From a virus, in the IMG/VR virus record IMGVR_UViG_3300049847_000437, positions 1 through 43,218 of that record: a stretch of DNA of 43,218 nt; one strand, given 5' to 3'. Below, piece by piece: positions 36,513 through 43,218 of this stretch. The notes below the pieces were generated by a model that saw only the letters and a program-made list of their open reading frames with translations, was not told the origin of the DNA and ran no database searches. The number at the start of each line of letters is the position of its first letter. Positions within the stretch are counted from its first letter, which is position 1. The position numbers were made by a program, and so were the translations under genes.

Positions 36513-38446
36513 TAAAGGCTCTTTAGGTAGGTTGTGCGGGGGTTATCCGCTTCCTGAACTCCAGGCTTGAGCCAGAATGGTTGGACGAATCTAGTCCCTG
36601 TGACATTTGCCCCTACATCTACGAACTGTGCGAAGGTGTCTAGATGGGGGACAGCTACAGTATTTATCGCGTACTGGAGAACATCCCTCCCGACTGTTCC
36701 ATTGTTCATGTTATAGATTTTGTCCGCAATTCGATTGTAGCGGGAGAAGTTTGTCGCATCCCATGTACCAGCGGTTAGGGTGATACTGTTGACTCCCGTA
36801 TTCCCTGCGTCGCTATCGTAGTTTGCCTGATTTGCATAAACTCGAAGCTCGTTCGTGCCGAATTTGCGAACGATAAGCTGTTGTCCGAAACCGATGCCTG
36901 GGCCTGCCGGGCCTTGAATTTTTAGAATATCGTTATTAACAATCCATCCCGTGCCATCCGCAGTGAACTGAAGAGTGTTGTTGGTTGTGTTGACTGTTGC
37001 AGTAAAATCACCATTATGGGAGTCTAGGAAAGTATTATCTCCGGCCTCGTAGGTTATGAAGGGGGCTGTGCAGCCCATCGCGGTTAGAGAAGCGCGAGTT
37101 GTATCATAATAGCCCTTGATAGTGTCGATACTGGCATTGTAGTTCGTAGTCCACCAAGAATCTGGTTCAGCCCCTCTATCATTCTGGATTAGACTCTTCT
37201 TTCCGTAGATGTTAAATGGGGAATAGTAGATTGTTTGATGCACACGACCTTTTCCATCGGGCGAGCCTCCATCCGTTGCATTCAAAAGGGCTTTCATAGT
37301 CTGCCCTCCGAATAGGGTATTGGTCGTATCGCGGAACTGGAAACCTCCTAGGAAGAATGCGGGGAAGTCTGTCTGCCCACCAAAAACGCGGATGATACGA
37401 TTTCGAGGGAAGACAGTTTCAAACGCAGTCCAAGCTCGCATGGCTCCGTAGGCCGAGGCACAGGCAGATTGGTCGCCAGAAGTAGAAGACGGATTTCCAT
37501 TCCCGTCTACAACCCCCGGCAGGGTCGAGCCAACACCTACAAGATAGGCCCAATGTAAGAAACCAAAGTTCCAGTTTTCATTCGAGTATTCGACATAAAC
37601 TTTCCACGTGCCAGTTGGGTCGGCATCGAACATGGCCTGTGCGATAGCTCGCATAGTGGCGTCTGTGGCCTTATAGGGCATACAAACCCAAACATCTTTT
37701 CCAGTCTTCTTTGCAAGACGACCAGCTATGCTCGGAGGAATTCCAATCTTTTCTGCAACTGCGCCAGAGCCTTCCCGACCCCAAGAGCGATGGGATTCGA
37801 CATTTAGATCAGAAGGATTGATGACTGTAGAGTTATTCGTCTGCATAATATCCATGCAGCGAAGGAACCTAAGATAGGGCCAGGACGCAATCCAGTTTAT
37901 ATAGGCGGGGTTAAAGACCTCACCAGCGTTCAATGCGCTCTCGTATTGTGTGTCAAAGACTTTGATGTTTGTACAGGTTTGAGTAACACCTGTTGGGTTG
38001 TCAATCTGGATATATAGAATATTCGAATTCGAAGGAAGGTTGAAGGTTGTGGTATTGCCAACAGTCACATTACTGTTGGCGTAGCCTCCTGTAGCTGTGC
38101 AGACACAAGGGCCGTCCCATGTAATCTTCCAGTTGCCAGTTCCTGGGACTAAGGGGCTGACTCTAATATTCTCTAGGCTGATGAAAACCAGCATGGCAGT
38201 ACTGTTGCCTGGGAGAATATTCGTAGGATAACCGTTCGAGTCTTCTGTAATTGGGGTTCCAGAAGGAAAGTTATTGTTCCAGGCTCTGGATGTGTGCTTT
38301 AGACGGTTGATGAAGAGTTCATTCCCGCTATAGTCTGTGATGCCACCGATGTTGATGGCAGCTTTTATGCCAGTTGGTGGAGGGGGTGGTGGAGGCGCAC
38401 TAACCCCAATAAGGGGGGCACCACCAGAATTTCTGATCCAGGTCAT
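36512..38446 (-). CDS. Tail-associated glycoside-hydrolase-like depolymerase candidate
   Basis: ATG 38446 overlaps the portal stop (ATGA) and gives 644 residues. The virion-attachment-like head MTWIRNSGGAPLI is followed by a poly-Pro hinge and a sandwich domain. A TIM-barrel-like part follows with WKVYVEYSNENWNFGFLHW (about 280-300) and ITYEAGDNTF (about 465), which fit the acid/base and nucleophile glutamates of clan GH-A enzymes. The C-terminus is beta-rich, then ends VQPFWLKPG. The likely role is degrading host capsule or exopolysaccharide on adsorption; no exact GH family is claimed. Confidence 0.7.
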   Translation of the reverse strand: MTWIRNSGGAPLIGVSAPPPPPPPTGIKAAINIGGITDYSGNELFINRLKHTSRAWNNNFPSGTPITEDSNGYPTNILPGNSTAMLVFISLENIRVSPLVPGTGNWKITWDGPCVCTATGGYANSNVTVGNTTTFNLPSNSNILYIQIDNPTGVTQTCTNIKVFDTQYESALNAGEVFNPAYINWIASWPYLRFLRCMDIMQTNNSTVINPSDLNVESHRSWGREGSGAVAEKIGIPPSIAGRLAKKTGKDVWVCMPYKATDATMRAIAQAMFDADPTGTWKVYVEYSNENWNFGFLHWAYLVGVGSTLPGVVDGNGNPSSTSGDQSACASAYGAMRAWTAFETVFPRNRIIRVFGGQTDFPAFFLGGFQFRDTTNTLFGGQTMKALLNATDGGSPDGKGRVHQTIYYSPFNIYGKKSLIQNDRGAEPDSWWTTNYNASIDTIKGYYDTTRASLTAMGCTAPFITYEAGDNTFLDSHNGDFTATVNTTNNTLQFTADGTGWIVNNDILKIQGPAGPGIGFGQQLIVRKFGTNELRVYANQANYDSDAGNTGVNSITLTAGTWDATNFSRYNRIADKIYNMNNGTVGRDVLQYAINTVAVPHLDTFAQFVDVGANVTGTRFVQPFWLKPGVQEADNPRTTYLKSL

Positions 38447-40647
38447 TGCATCGGACCTGAGGGGGCGAGGACAGAAGACCAAACTCCGGTCTGTTCATCT
38501 TTCTTCGCTATTCTGGGAGAAGCTAAAAGGGTCAAAGCTTTCTGCATTTCGGTAACGGCCTGGGCCATTGTTTGAATAGCGGCAGCGGACGCGTTATCCT
38601 GGGCCGGAGCAGCCTGCGGAGAACCCTTCCCAGAACTCGGCGCAGATCCCCGACTCGGGGCCGCGAGTTTTGAGGCAATAGTTTTAAGCTTGGCCTCGGT
38701 CTGGGCTGTTTTCGCATCTTGTTGGGCGGATTGGGCAGATTGCTCGGCGTTGGCGACCCGAAGTTCGGCCTGAAGCTCTTTCTGTGCAACTTCGATCCCT
38801 CTTTTTGCGTCTTCGAGTTGGGAGAGAAGGTCTTGCAAACCCTTTTCCTTTTGATCGACCTCGGCCTGACGGGAATCGAGTTCTTTTTGCAGCTTTTCCT
38901 GTTCGGGAGTCGGGCCTTGAGGAGCAGGTGGCGGAGGCTGAATAGCGCGAATAGCGTCTACAACAGCCAGGCCAAATTTGTAGCGGGAGCAGACTGCGAC
39001 CAGAATGGACTGCGCCGCCGCCATTCCTGAGGGGCCAAGGGCTGTAAAGCCCCCAAGGGCTGGAACAAGCTGCGCCATAGAACCCATGAACTCGGTAACC
39101 TCTTGTTTATCGGTCGCGGTATCGAGGTCTACGGTTGAGTCTGCCTGGACATTGATTGTGAAGGCGCGGTTAGCGTCAGACTTAATCTGGGCTAGAAGTT
39201 CTTCGATAGAAGGGGATTGGGCTGCTTGAATCAGTTTAGGGTCTGGAGGCTGCCCAGGCATAGACATTTGGCTGTATTGGAGTTGGGCAATAGCAGCCTC
39301 TTTTTCAGCCTGGAGAGGAAGAGGGGCTTGGGTTACCAGTTTCCACTGCTCTGCGGGAAGAACTTCGACAGCAGCATCTGTCGCAAGGCGGTAAAGGTCT
39401 CTGACATATCCTGCAACCGAGCGTTGCATATCCCGAAGACGAATTGAGCCCCATTTATTTTTGAGATTTTGGGCAGTTGCAGTTTCAGACGCGACAGAAG
39501 ATCCTCGAATAATATCGGAAAGACCTGTAATCTCATAGATAACCTGTTTAATCTGGGCGCGAGCATTATAAAGCTGCGTTGCGACCTCAACCAGTTTCTC
39601 AATGGGGAGAAGCCAGATATTCTTGTCAAATCCCCCAGATTGCATCATTAGACCCGCTTGTTGCGCGGGGACTAGAGCATTTTCTGTGTTTTCATCAGCA
39701 AGAATCTGTTTGAGTTCTTCGCCCAAAAGGGTATTGTAGGCCCCTCGAACTCGAATGGCGGAAAGGACTTTATTCAGACGATAGGAAACTCGATTCAGCT
39801 CTTCGGCTTGATGGCGATAGTATTGATAAAGCGGGGTTGGAATCATCCGCCCCGGCTTCTTAGTCATCATGAGAAGACCGGGAGTGGGATAGAAGCCCTG
39901 GAGTTTCAGGGTATCTTCTTCTTCCTTTATAAGAATCCCTTCCCAGTCTTCGCAGAGGTAGTGGATTTCTCTTGTGGCCTTATTCCAGACCTCGTAGACA
40001 ATGGTTGCAGACTTTTTGTCGGAAGAATCTTTATCCGCATCGGAGCCCTCGTCGGAGAACTTTAGATTCGGTTGCTCTTCCTTTGAAATTTGGAATTGGG
40101 CGAAAAGCTCCTGGCGGGTTAGTTCATGGCGGAAGGCGATCCAGGGGAGCTTCGTCCACTTGCGGCCAGCGGGCCAAATCAGCCCTTTGTAGTGACCAGA
40201 CTCGATGCAAAGGGGGAAGGCGTTCTCGGGGTAGGAGCGCAGGCGGATAAAGCCCAGGCCAGAAACTAGGGCCGAGGTAACACTTTCGGAGAGAGCAGTG
40301 TCGAAGGACTCTTCCCCAGGATTCGCAGGATCGGAGAAAATAACCAGAAATCTTTCAACCATTTTGGTCAGGGGCGAGACTGGATTCTCGACGAACCGGC
40401 CCCGGACATCGGGTTTTGGGGTGGCGCTATAGAGGCTCGGCTTTAGAACCTCGGTGTTGGAGTACAGAATATTGTAGGGATTCTGCGGGTCTTCCTTTTC
40501 GCAGTTGAAAAGGTTGACGGCAGTTTCCGCAGCCTTCCACCAGCCATCCTCGAAGATTTTCTCGCGGGCCTTGACCCGTTCAAGCATAGAACGGTGTTCG
40601 GCGTCCTCTGGAATCTCGACAGGAACGTCTTCGACAGTATTTTTCAT
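38443..40647 (-). CDS. Portal protein (P22-like)
   Basis: The 734 residues match the large podovirus portal: N-terminal helix with DGWWKAAETAVNLFNCEKEDPQNPYNILYSNTEVLKPSLY, wing domain FLVIFSDPANPGEESFDTALSESVTSALVSGLGFIRLR, stem and clip near YRHQAEELNRVSYRLNKVL and IKQVIYEITGLSDIIRG, and a coiled-coil barrel (EKLQKELDSRQAEVDQKEKGLQDLLSQLEDAKR) near the C-terminus, similar to the P22 barrel. It forms the dodecameric DNA gate. It is coupled to the large terminase by ATGA. Confidence 0.88.
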   Translation of the reverse strand: MKNTVEDVPVEIPEDAEHRSMLERVKAREKIFEDGWWKAAETAVNLFNCEKEDPQNPYNILYSNTEVLKPSLYSATPKPDVRGRFVENPVSPLTKMVERFLVIFSDPANPGEESFDTALSESVTSALVSGLGFIRLRSYPENAFPLCIESGHYKGLIWPAGRKWTKLPWIAFRHELTRQELFAQFQISKEEQPNLKFSDEGSDADKDSSDKKSATIVYEVWNKATREIHYLCEDWEGILIKEEEDTLKLQGFYPTPGLLMMTKKPGRMIPTPLYQYYRHQAEELNRVSYRLNKVLSAIRVRGAYNTLLGEELKQILADENTENALVPAQQAGLMMQSGGFDKNIWLLPIEKLVEVATQLYNARAQIKQVIYEITGLSDIIRGSSVASETATAQNLKNKWGSIRLRDMQRSVAGYVRDLYRLATDAAVEVLPAEQWKLVTQAPLPLQAEKEAAIAQLQYSQMSMPGQPPDPKLIQAAQSPSIEELLAQIKSDANRAFTINVQADSTVDLDTATDKQEVTEFMGSMAQLVPALGGFTALGPSGMAAAQSILVAVCSRYKFGLAVVDAIRAIQPPPPAPQGPTPEQEKLQKELDSRQAEVDQKEKGLQDLLSQLEDAKRGIEVAQKELQAELRVANAEQSAQSAQQDAKTAQTEAKLKTIASKLAAPSRGSAPSSGKGSPQAAPAQDNASAAAIQTMAQAVTEMQKALTLLASPRIAKKDEQTGVWSSVLAPSGPMQ

Positions 40648-42113
40648 AATGGGGTCGATGCTCGGAGATTTCGGGAACGTTGGCGGGCGATTAGCTCTGC
40701 GATTGTGGGCATAGAGCGGGCGTTAGTGAAGTCTAGAGGGGCAGGCTTAGGCTTTCCATCTTGAACCATCGGGCGGGACATAACGGCATAGCGGGTTTCA
40801 TCCGCGCAATGGTCCTCGGCGTCGGTATCTAGGTCTTCGGGGTTTTTTTCATCGTGTTGGAGATACGGCAGGGTCCGAATCGTATGTTCGCAGGAAGAAT
40901 GGAAGTACAAAAGGGGCGTAGGACCCGCCAATCTGCGCCTAACCTGAGCCCAGCCAGCTTCACGAGAATTATCAGCCTTGAAGAAAGAACAGCCTTCGAT
41001 TAGAAACTGTTCGGCGATAGGGGGCCCACCTTGGAAACTGAAGATTGAAGGATCAGCCACACCATAGGTGACCTTTAGCCCCATTTTAGCCTCTCGGGCC
41101 AGAATTCCCTGGGCGATAGAAGTGTTGGTCATCTTTAGACCGACATTGGGTTTCCCGCTCCATCCGTACCATTCTGCGATTTTGATAAGAGTTTCTCGGG
41201 GCATTTCCCGTCCGCAGATAGGGGTTCGACCATCAGAGACTGTGTACCATCCGACAGAAAAGGGAGAAGCTGAGCCCCAGTCCATTGCGCGAAAAATGGT
41301 CCAATGTGGGGGAATTTGAATCTGTCCATCCAGAATATGGACAAGAGGGTCAAATTCCGAAAAGAAGGTGCCATCAACCCCGTCCCAATTCCCTTCAAGC
41401 CAGGCTTTTACTAGAGTCTCTGAACCCGTTTCCCGGAGGCGCATGACATAGGTGGGATCGTTTTGTAGGAGACGAGGATTATCTGTGAGCTTGGATGGAA
41501 TAAAGACTCGATCCAGAGTAACGGTCTGGAGAGTCCCATCCGGGAGTTCGATAACCTCTTCTGCGGAGATTACTTTGTAGCCTGTGGGGCAGGGGGTGAC
41601 GTAGCGCTCTTTTACCCAGTGGTGTCCCGGACCCCCGGGGTTCCCTGTCAGGCGCATTCCGCATTTGACTCCGTGGGCCGAACGGATTGTTCCCAGGAGT
41701 TTCATTATAGGGTCGGGAAAGGGGAAGTTTGTAGCTTCTTCTACATAGACCCGAGTGTATTCGTGGCCCTGGTACTCCTCCGCGTCTACGTCCCGCTCAA
41801 GGTAGGCGAATTTCAGAACCGCGCCATTCGGCATGACAAGTTCTTTCTTCTGCTCGTACCATTTTGCGCCAATTTTGGACCCATAGCGCTTGAAGCGTTT
41901 TATTACGTCTACAAGTTGGGTTAACTTGCGTCGGATAAAAAGACCAGAGGCATGCTCTCCATAAGTTTGGGCGTGGGAGAACCAGTCCCCGATAGAGCCC
42001 TCAGTTTTTCCCCCTCCCCGAGCACCCCCGAAAAAAACCTCGAACACTGGGCAGGTGACAAGGTGGGTCTGGGGGCCGGGTTGGGGAGTCCAGATTACTT
42101 CTTGGTTAGCCAA
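40644..42113 (-). CDS. terL: Terminase large subunit
   Basis: I choose TTG 42113, which has GAGG 5 nt upstream and overlaps the previous stop by 8 nt, giving 489 residues; the frame reaches an earlier TTG at 42134. The ATPase shows Walker A GGARGGGKT (29-37) and a Walker B-like RVYVEEATNF. The nuclease half has acidic residues in FRAMDWGSASPFSVGWY, TYGVADPSIFS and HCADETRYAV, as in RNase-H-fold terminases. It packages DNA through the portal. Confidence 0.9.
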   Translation of the reverse strand: MANQEVIWTPQPGPQTHLVTCPVFEVFFGGARGGGKTEGSIGDWFSHAQTYGEHASGLFIRRKLTQLVDVIKRFKRYGSKIGAKWYEQKKELVMPNGAVLKFAYLERDVDAEEYQGHEYTRVYVEEATNFPFPDPIMKLLGTIRSAHGVKCGMRLTGNPGGPGHHWVKERYVTPCPTGYKVISAEEVIELPDGTLQTVTLDRVFIPSKLTDNPRLLQNDPTYVMRLRETGSETLVKAWLEGNWDGVDGTFFSEFDPLVHILDGQIQIPPHWTIFRAMDWGSASPFSVGWYTVSDGRTPICGREMPRETLIKIAEWYGWSGKPNVGLKMTNTSIAQGILAREAKMGLKVTYGVADPSIFSFQGGPPIAEQFLIEGCSFFKADNSREAGWAQVRRRLAGPTPLLYFHSSCEHTIRTLPYLQHDEKNPEDLDTDAEDHCADETRYAVMSRPMVQDGKPKPAPLDFTNARSMPTIAELIARQRSRNLRASTPL

Positions 42114-42270
42114 TCTTCCCTCGACTGTATACAAACCCGCAGAGATTAGCCAGTTCTTGGATAGACTTATGGGCTTTTACTGGAGGAAAGACTTCATAAC
42201 GGCGCTTTTCAGCCAGAATAGCTTTTTCTTTAGCATGGGCCTGGGTGAAAGACTGCCCCTTTTTAGGCAT
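42106..42270 (-). CDS. Tiny basic protein preceding the large terminase
   Basis: This 54-residue frame (MPKKGQSFTQAHAKEKAILAE, ending YSRGKIG) overlaps upstream and downstream genes by 8 nt each (ATGCCTAA and TTGGCTAA). It is basic and helical. Function is unknown; position and charge could suit a DNA-binding helper of packaging, but that is only a guess. Translational coupling supports it as real. Confidence 0.6.
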   Translation of the reverse strand: MPKKGQSFTQAHAKEKAILAEKRRYEVFPPVKAHKSIQELANLCGFVYSRGKIG

Positions 42271-42349
42271 AGAGGGTGAACCAAGTTAGAATGCTAAAAC
42301 CGACCAGAAGAAGAATGGCGTCGAAGATGAATGGGGGCACGTTCTTCAT
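42263..42349 (-). CDS. 28-residue single-pass membrane peptide
   Basis: The frame MKNVPPFIFDAILLLVGFSI... ends LTWFTLYA. It starts by ATGA overlap with the 42346 gene and ends inside the next start (ATGCCTAA). One hydrophobic segment of about 20 residues covers nearly the whole peptide. Its place in the lysis cluster suggests a holin modulator, but this is inference. Confidence 0.6.
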   Translation of the reverse strand: MKNVPPFIFDAILLLVGFSILTWFTLYA

Positions 42350-42558
42350 ACTTTGGGCTTTCTAGCGGCTTCTGTGGCAATAACTTGTTCTAGAATCTGA
42401 ATTTTTGAACCAAGGTCGCCGAGACTGGTAGAAAAGTCTTCCAGGGTCATTTCCTTCTGGCCGGTAGAGAGCATAGAATGCGCTACAGGGACCAGAGTGG
42501 AAATGGCCATAGAAAGATCGTTGACGGTGGTTAGGATAGCAAGGGCGGAAATGCTCAT
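42346..42558 (-). CDS. Small hypothetical helical protein in the lysis cluster
   Basis: A 70-residue amphipathic helical protein (SALAILTTVNDLSMAISTLVPVAHSM, DFSTSLGDLGSKIQILEQVIATEA). It is coupled on both ends by ATGA overlaps between the lipoprotein and the membrane peptide. No family is recognised; a soluble lysis regulator or structural accessory is possible. Confidence 0.6.
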   Translation of the reverse strand: MSISALAILTTVNDLSMAISTLVPVAHSMLSTGQKEMTLEDFSTSLGDLGSKIQILEQVIATEAARKPKV

Positions 42559-42899
42559 TTTGGAACTCCTTGCGCTTCCCGCATCTCGCGTTCAAGCTCG
42601 AACATGGTGGGTTGGAGGGATTTTAGAAGGGAATCATACTGGGCACAGGGGGCGGGGCAGCCTTTTAGAAGGGTTTCCGCAGTTTTAAGCTGAGTCTGGA
42701 CGTTTTTAGCCTTTTCCAGATTCTTTTGCGCGGTTTCCAGACTGATTCGGCCCCGCTGGAGGGAGGCCGTAGTCATTTCGACATAGGCCCCCGTGGTTTT
42801 AGCGATGGAATCGGCGATAGATAGAGGGGTCGGGGCAGATTGTAGCTGCGCAGCACAAGACGCCAGGAGAAGAGTCAGAATTAGAAAAATCTTACGCAC
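42555..42899 (-). CDS. Lipoprotein, putative spanin
   Basis: GTG 42899, with GGAG 7 nt upstream and an 8-nt overlap with the holin stop (GTGCGTAA), gives 114 residues; the frame extends to a GTG at 42956 without a ribosome site. The N-terminus MRKIFLILTLLLASC is a lipoprotein signal with lipobox LASC. The mature part is a long helix (ISLETAQKNLEKAKNVQTQLKTAETLL) that could cross the periplasm. Next to holin and endolysin, it is a good candidate for an outer-membrane or unimolecular-like spanin, though no separate i-spanin is seen. Confidence 0.7.
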   Translation of the reverse strand: MRKIFLILTLLLASCAAQLQSAPTPLSIADSIAKTTGAYVEMTTASLQRGRISLETAQKNLEKAKNVQTQLKTAETLLKGCPAPCAQYDSLLKSLQPTMFELEREMREAQGVPK

Positions 42900-43164
42900 T
42901 AGGAGGCTCCTTTGGGGGTTCGGGCGGATTATCCCGTCCGGGTTGTGGCAGGACACGGGCGACCAGAATAACGATCGCAGCAGAAATTGGCCCCATCCAA
43001 GCCTTAAGCCAGGGGAAGAGGGCTAGGAGATTATCGAGAATCTGTTTTTGATCGGCTTCGGGCATGGTGACCCAGACAGTAGCGGCGGTGGAAACAGCGC
43101 CGACGGCCCAGGTACTGTAGTTCGTCGGTAGTTTTTTTAGGTTGTCTTTCATATCAGGGCTCAT
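42892..43164 (-). CDS. Holin
   Basis: The 90-residue protein has two membrane segments (YSTWAVGAVSTAATVWVTM and MGPISAAIVILVARVL), a short charged link and a Pro-rich charged tail, as in class II-like holins. ATG 43164 directly follows the endolysin stop across the circle junction. It should form the membrane lesion that frees the endolysin. The first 73 bp are repeated at 1-73 by the assembly overlap. Confidence 0.8.
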   Translation of the reverse strand: MSPDMKDNLKKLPTNYSTWAVGAVSTAATVWVTMPEADQKQILDNLLALFPWLKAWMGPISAAIVILVARVLPQPGRDNPPEPPKEPPSA

Positions 43165-43218
43165 TCAGAGACTCCTTTCGAGAAATAGGTCTTCGCAGAG
43201 ATAAAAGGAATTTTCCAG
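43092..43218. repeat. Terminal direct repeat, right copy
   Basis: Identical to bases 1-127. It holds the start of the holin gene (to 43164) and the last 54 bases of the endolysin gene (43165-43218), which is complete at 74-589. See the left copy for interpretation. Confidence 0.97.

Noticed and set aside
42114-42134. TTG 42134 as start of the large terminase
   Set aside because: No ribosome-binding site; TTG 42113 has GAGG at proper distance and fits the 8-nt overlap seen at other junctions.
1-43218. Integrase, CI-like repressor, phage RNA polymerase, tRNA genes, CRISPR array
   Set aside because: I looked for their motifs in the proteins and for cloverleaf or repeat-spacer patterns and found none; the lytic interpretation rests on this absence.

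Overview
The window is a complete tailed-phage genome. The first and last 127 bases are identical, so the molecule closes into a circle of 43,091 bp or is circularly permuted; 127 bp is also a common assembler k-mer, so the overlap is probably an assembly trace rather than a biological terminal repeat. The virion genes are those of a short-tailed (podovirus-like) phage: a large P22-type portal, scaffold, HK97-fold capsid protein, a tail adaptor and hub protein, and several internal (ejection) proteins, with no tape measure or tail-tube genes. I see no integrase, repressor, tRNA or CRISPR array, so a virulent lifestyle is likely. The host is a Gram-negative bacterium (outer-membrane lysis lipoprotein, sigma70-like promoters); I cannot name it.

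The circle has two arms that diverge from a non-coding control region at about 1.05-1.85 kb. This region holds two families of short direct repeats, G/C-run inverted repeats and a TTGACA promoter. The plus-strand (early) arm runs from 1.85 to 18.45 kb. It starts with a MoxR/CobS-type AAA+ ATPase and a partner protein, continues through many tiny overlapping genes (ATGA couplings, SSB-like C-terminal tails), and ends in a replication/recombination block. That block comprises a Cas4/RecB-like PD-(D/E)XK nuclease with a probable Fe-S cluster, a MazG-like pyrophosphohydrolase, a Sak4-like ATPase, a probable ssDNA-binding protein, a type II (R67/DfrB-like) dihydrofolate reductase, a family A DNA polymerase with an N-terminal uracil-DNA-glycosylase-like domain, and a DUF3987-like helicase candidate.

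The minus-strand (late) arm runs from about 1.05 kb down through the circle junction to 18.36 kb. Its order is small terminase, endolysin, holin, spanin-like lipoprotein, three tiny proteins, large terminase, portal, a cassette of surface glycan-active proteins, a long proline-rich repeat protein, scaffold, capsid, decoration protein, tail adaptor, tail hub, a GNAT acetyltransferase, three internal virion proteins, a tail appendage and a second holin-like protein. The lysis genes therefore lie between the two terminase genes. The arms collide and overlap at 18.36-18.45 kb.

The most unusual points are: a phage-borne DfrB homologue with conserved active-site residues; a DNA polymerase that appears to start at an AUA codon, with the same start region duplicated 425 bp upstream in front of a small gene of different base composition; a 140-nt nested inverted repeat at 5244-5383 that folds on paper as a four-way cloverleaf; two duplicated tail cassettes sharing end motifs; a Sec signal peptide on a beta-helix protein; and several starts with a -10 box 6-7 nt upstream of ATG (possible leaderless mRNAs).
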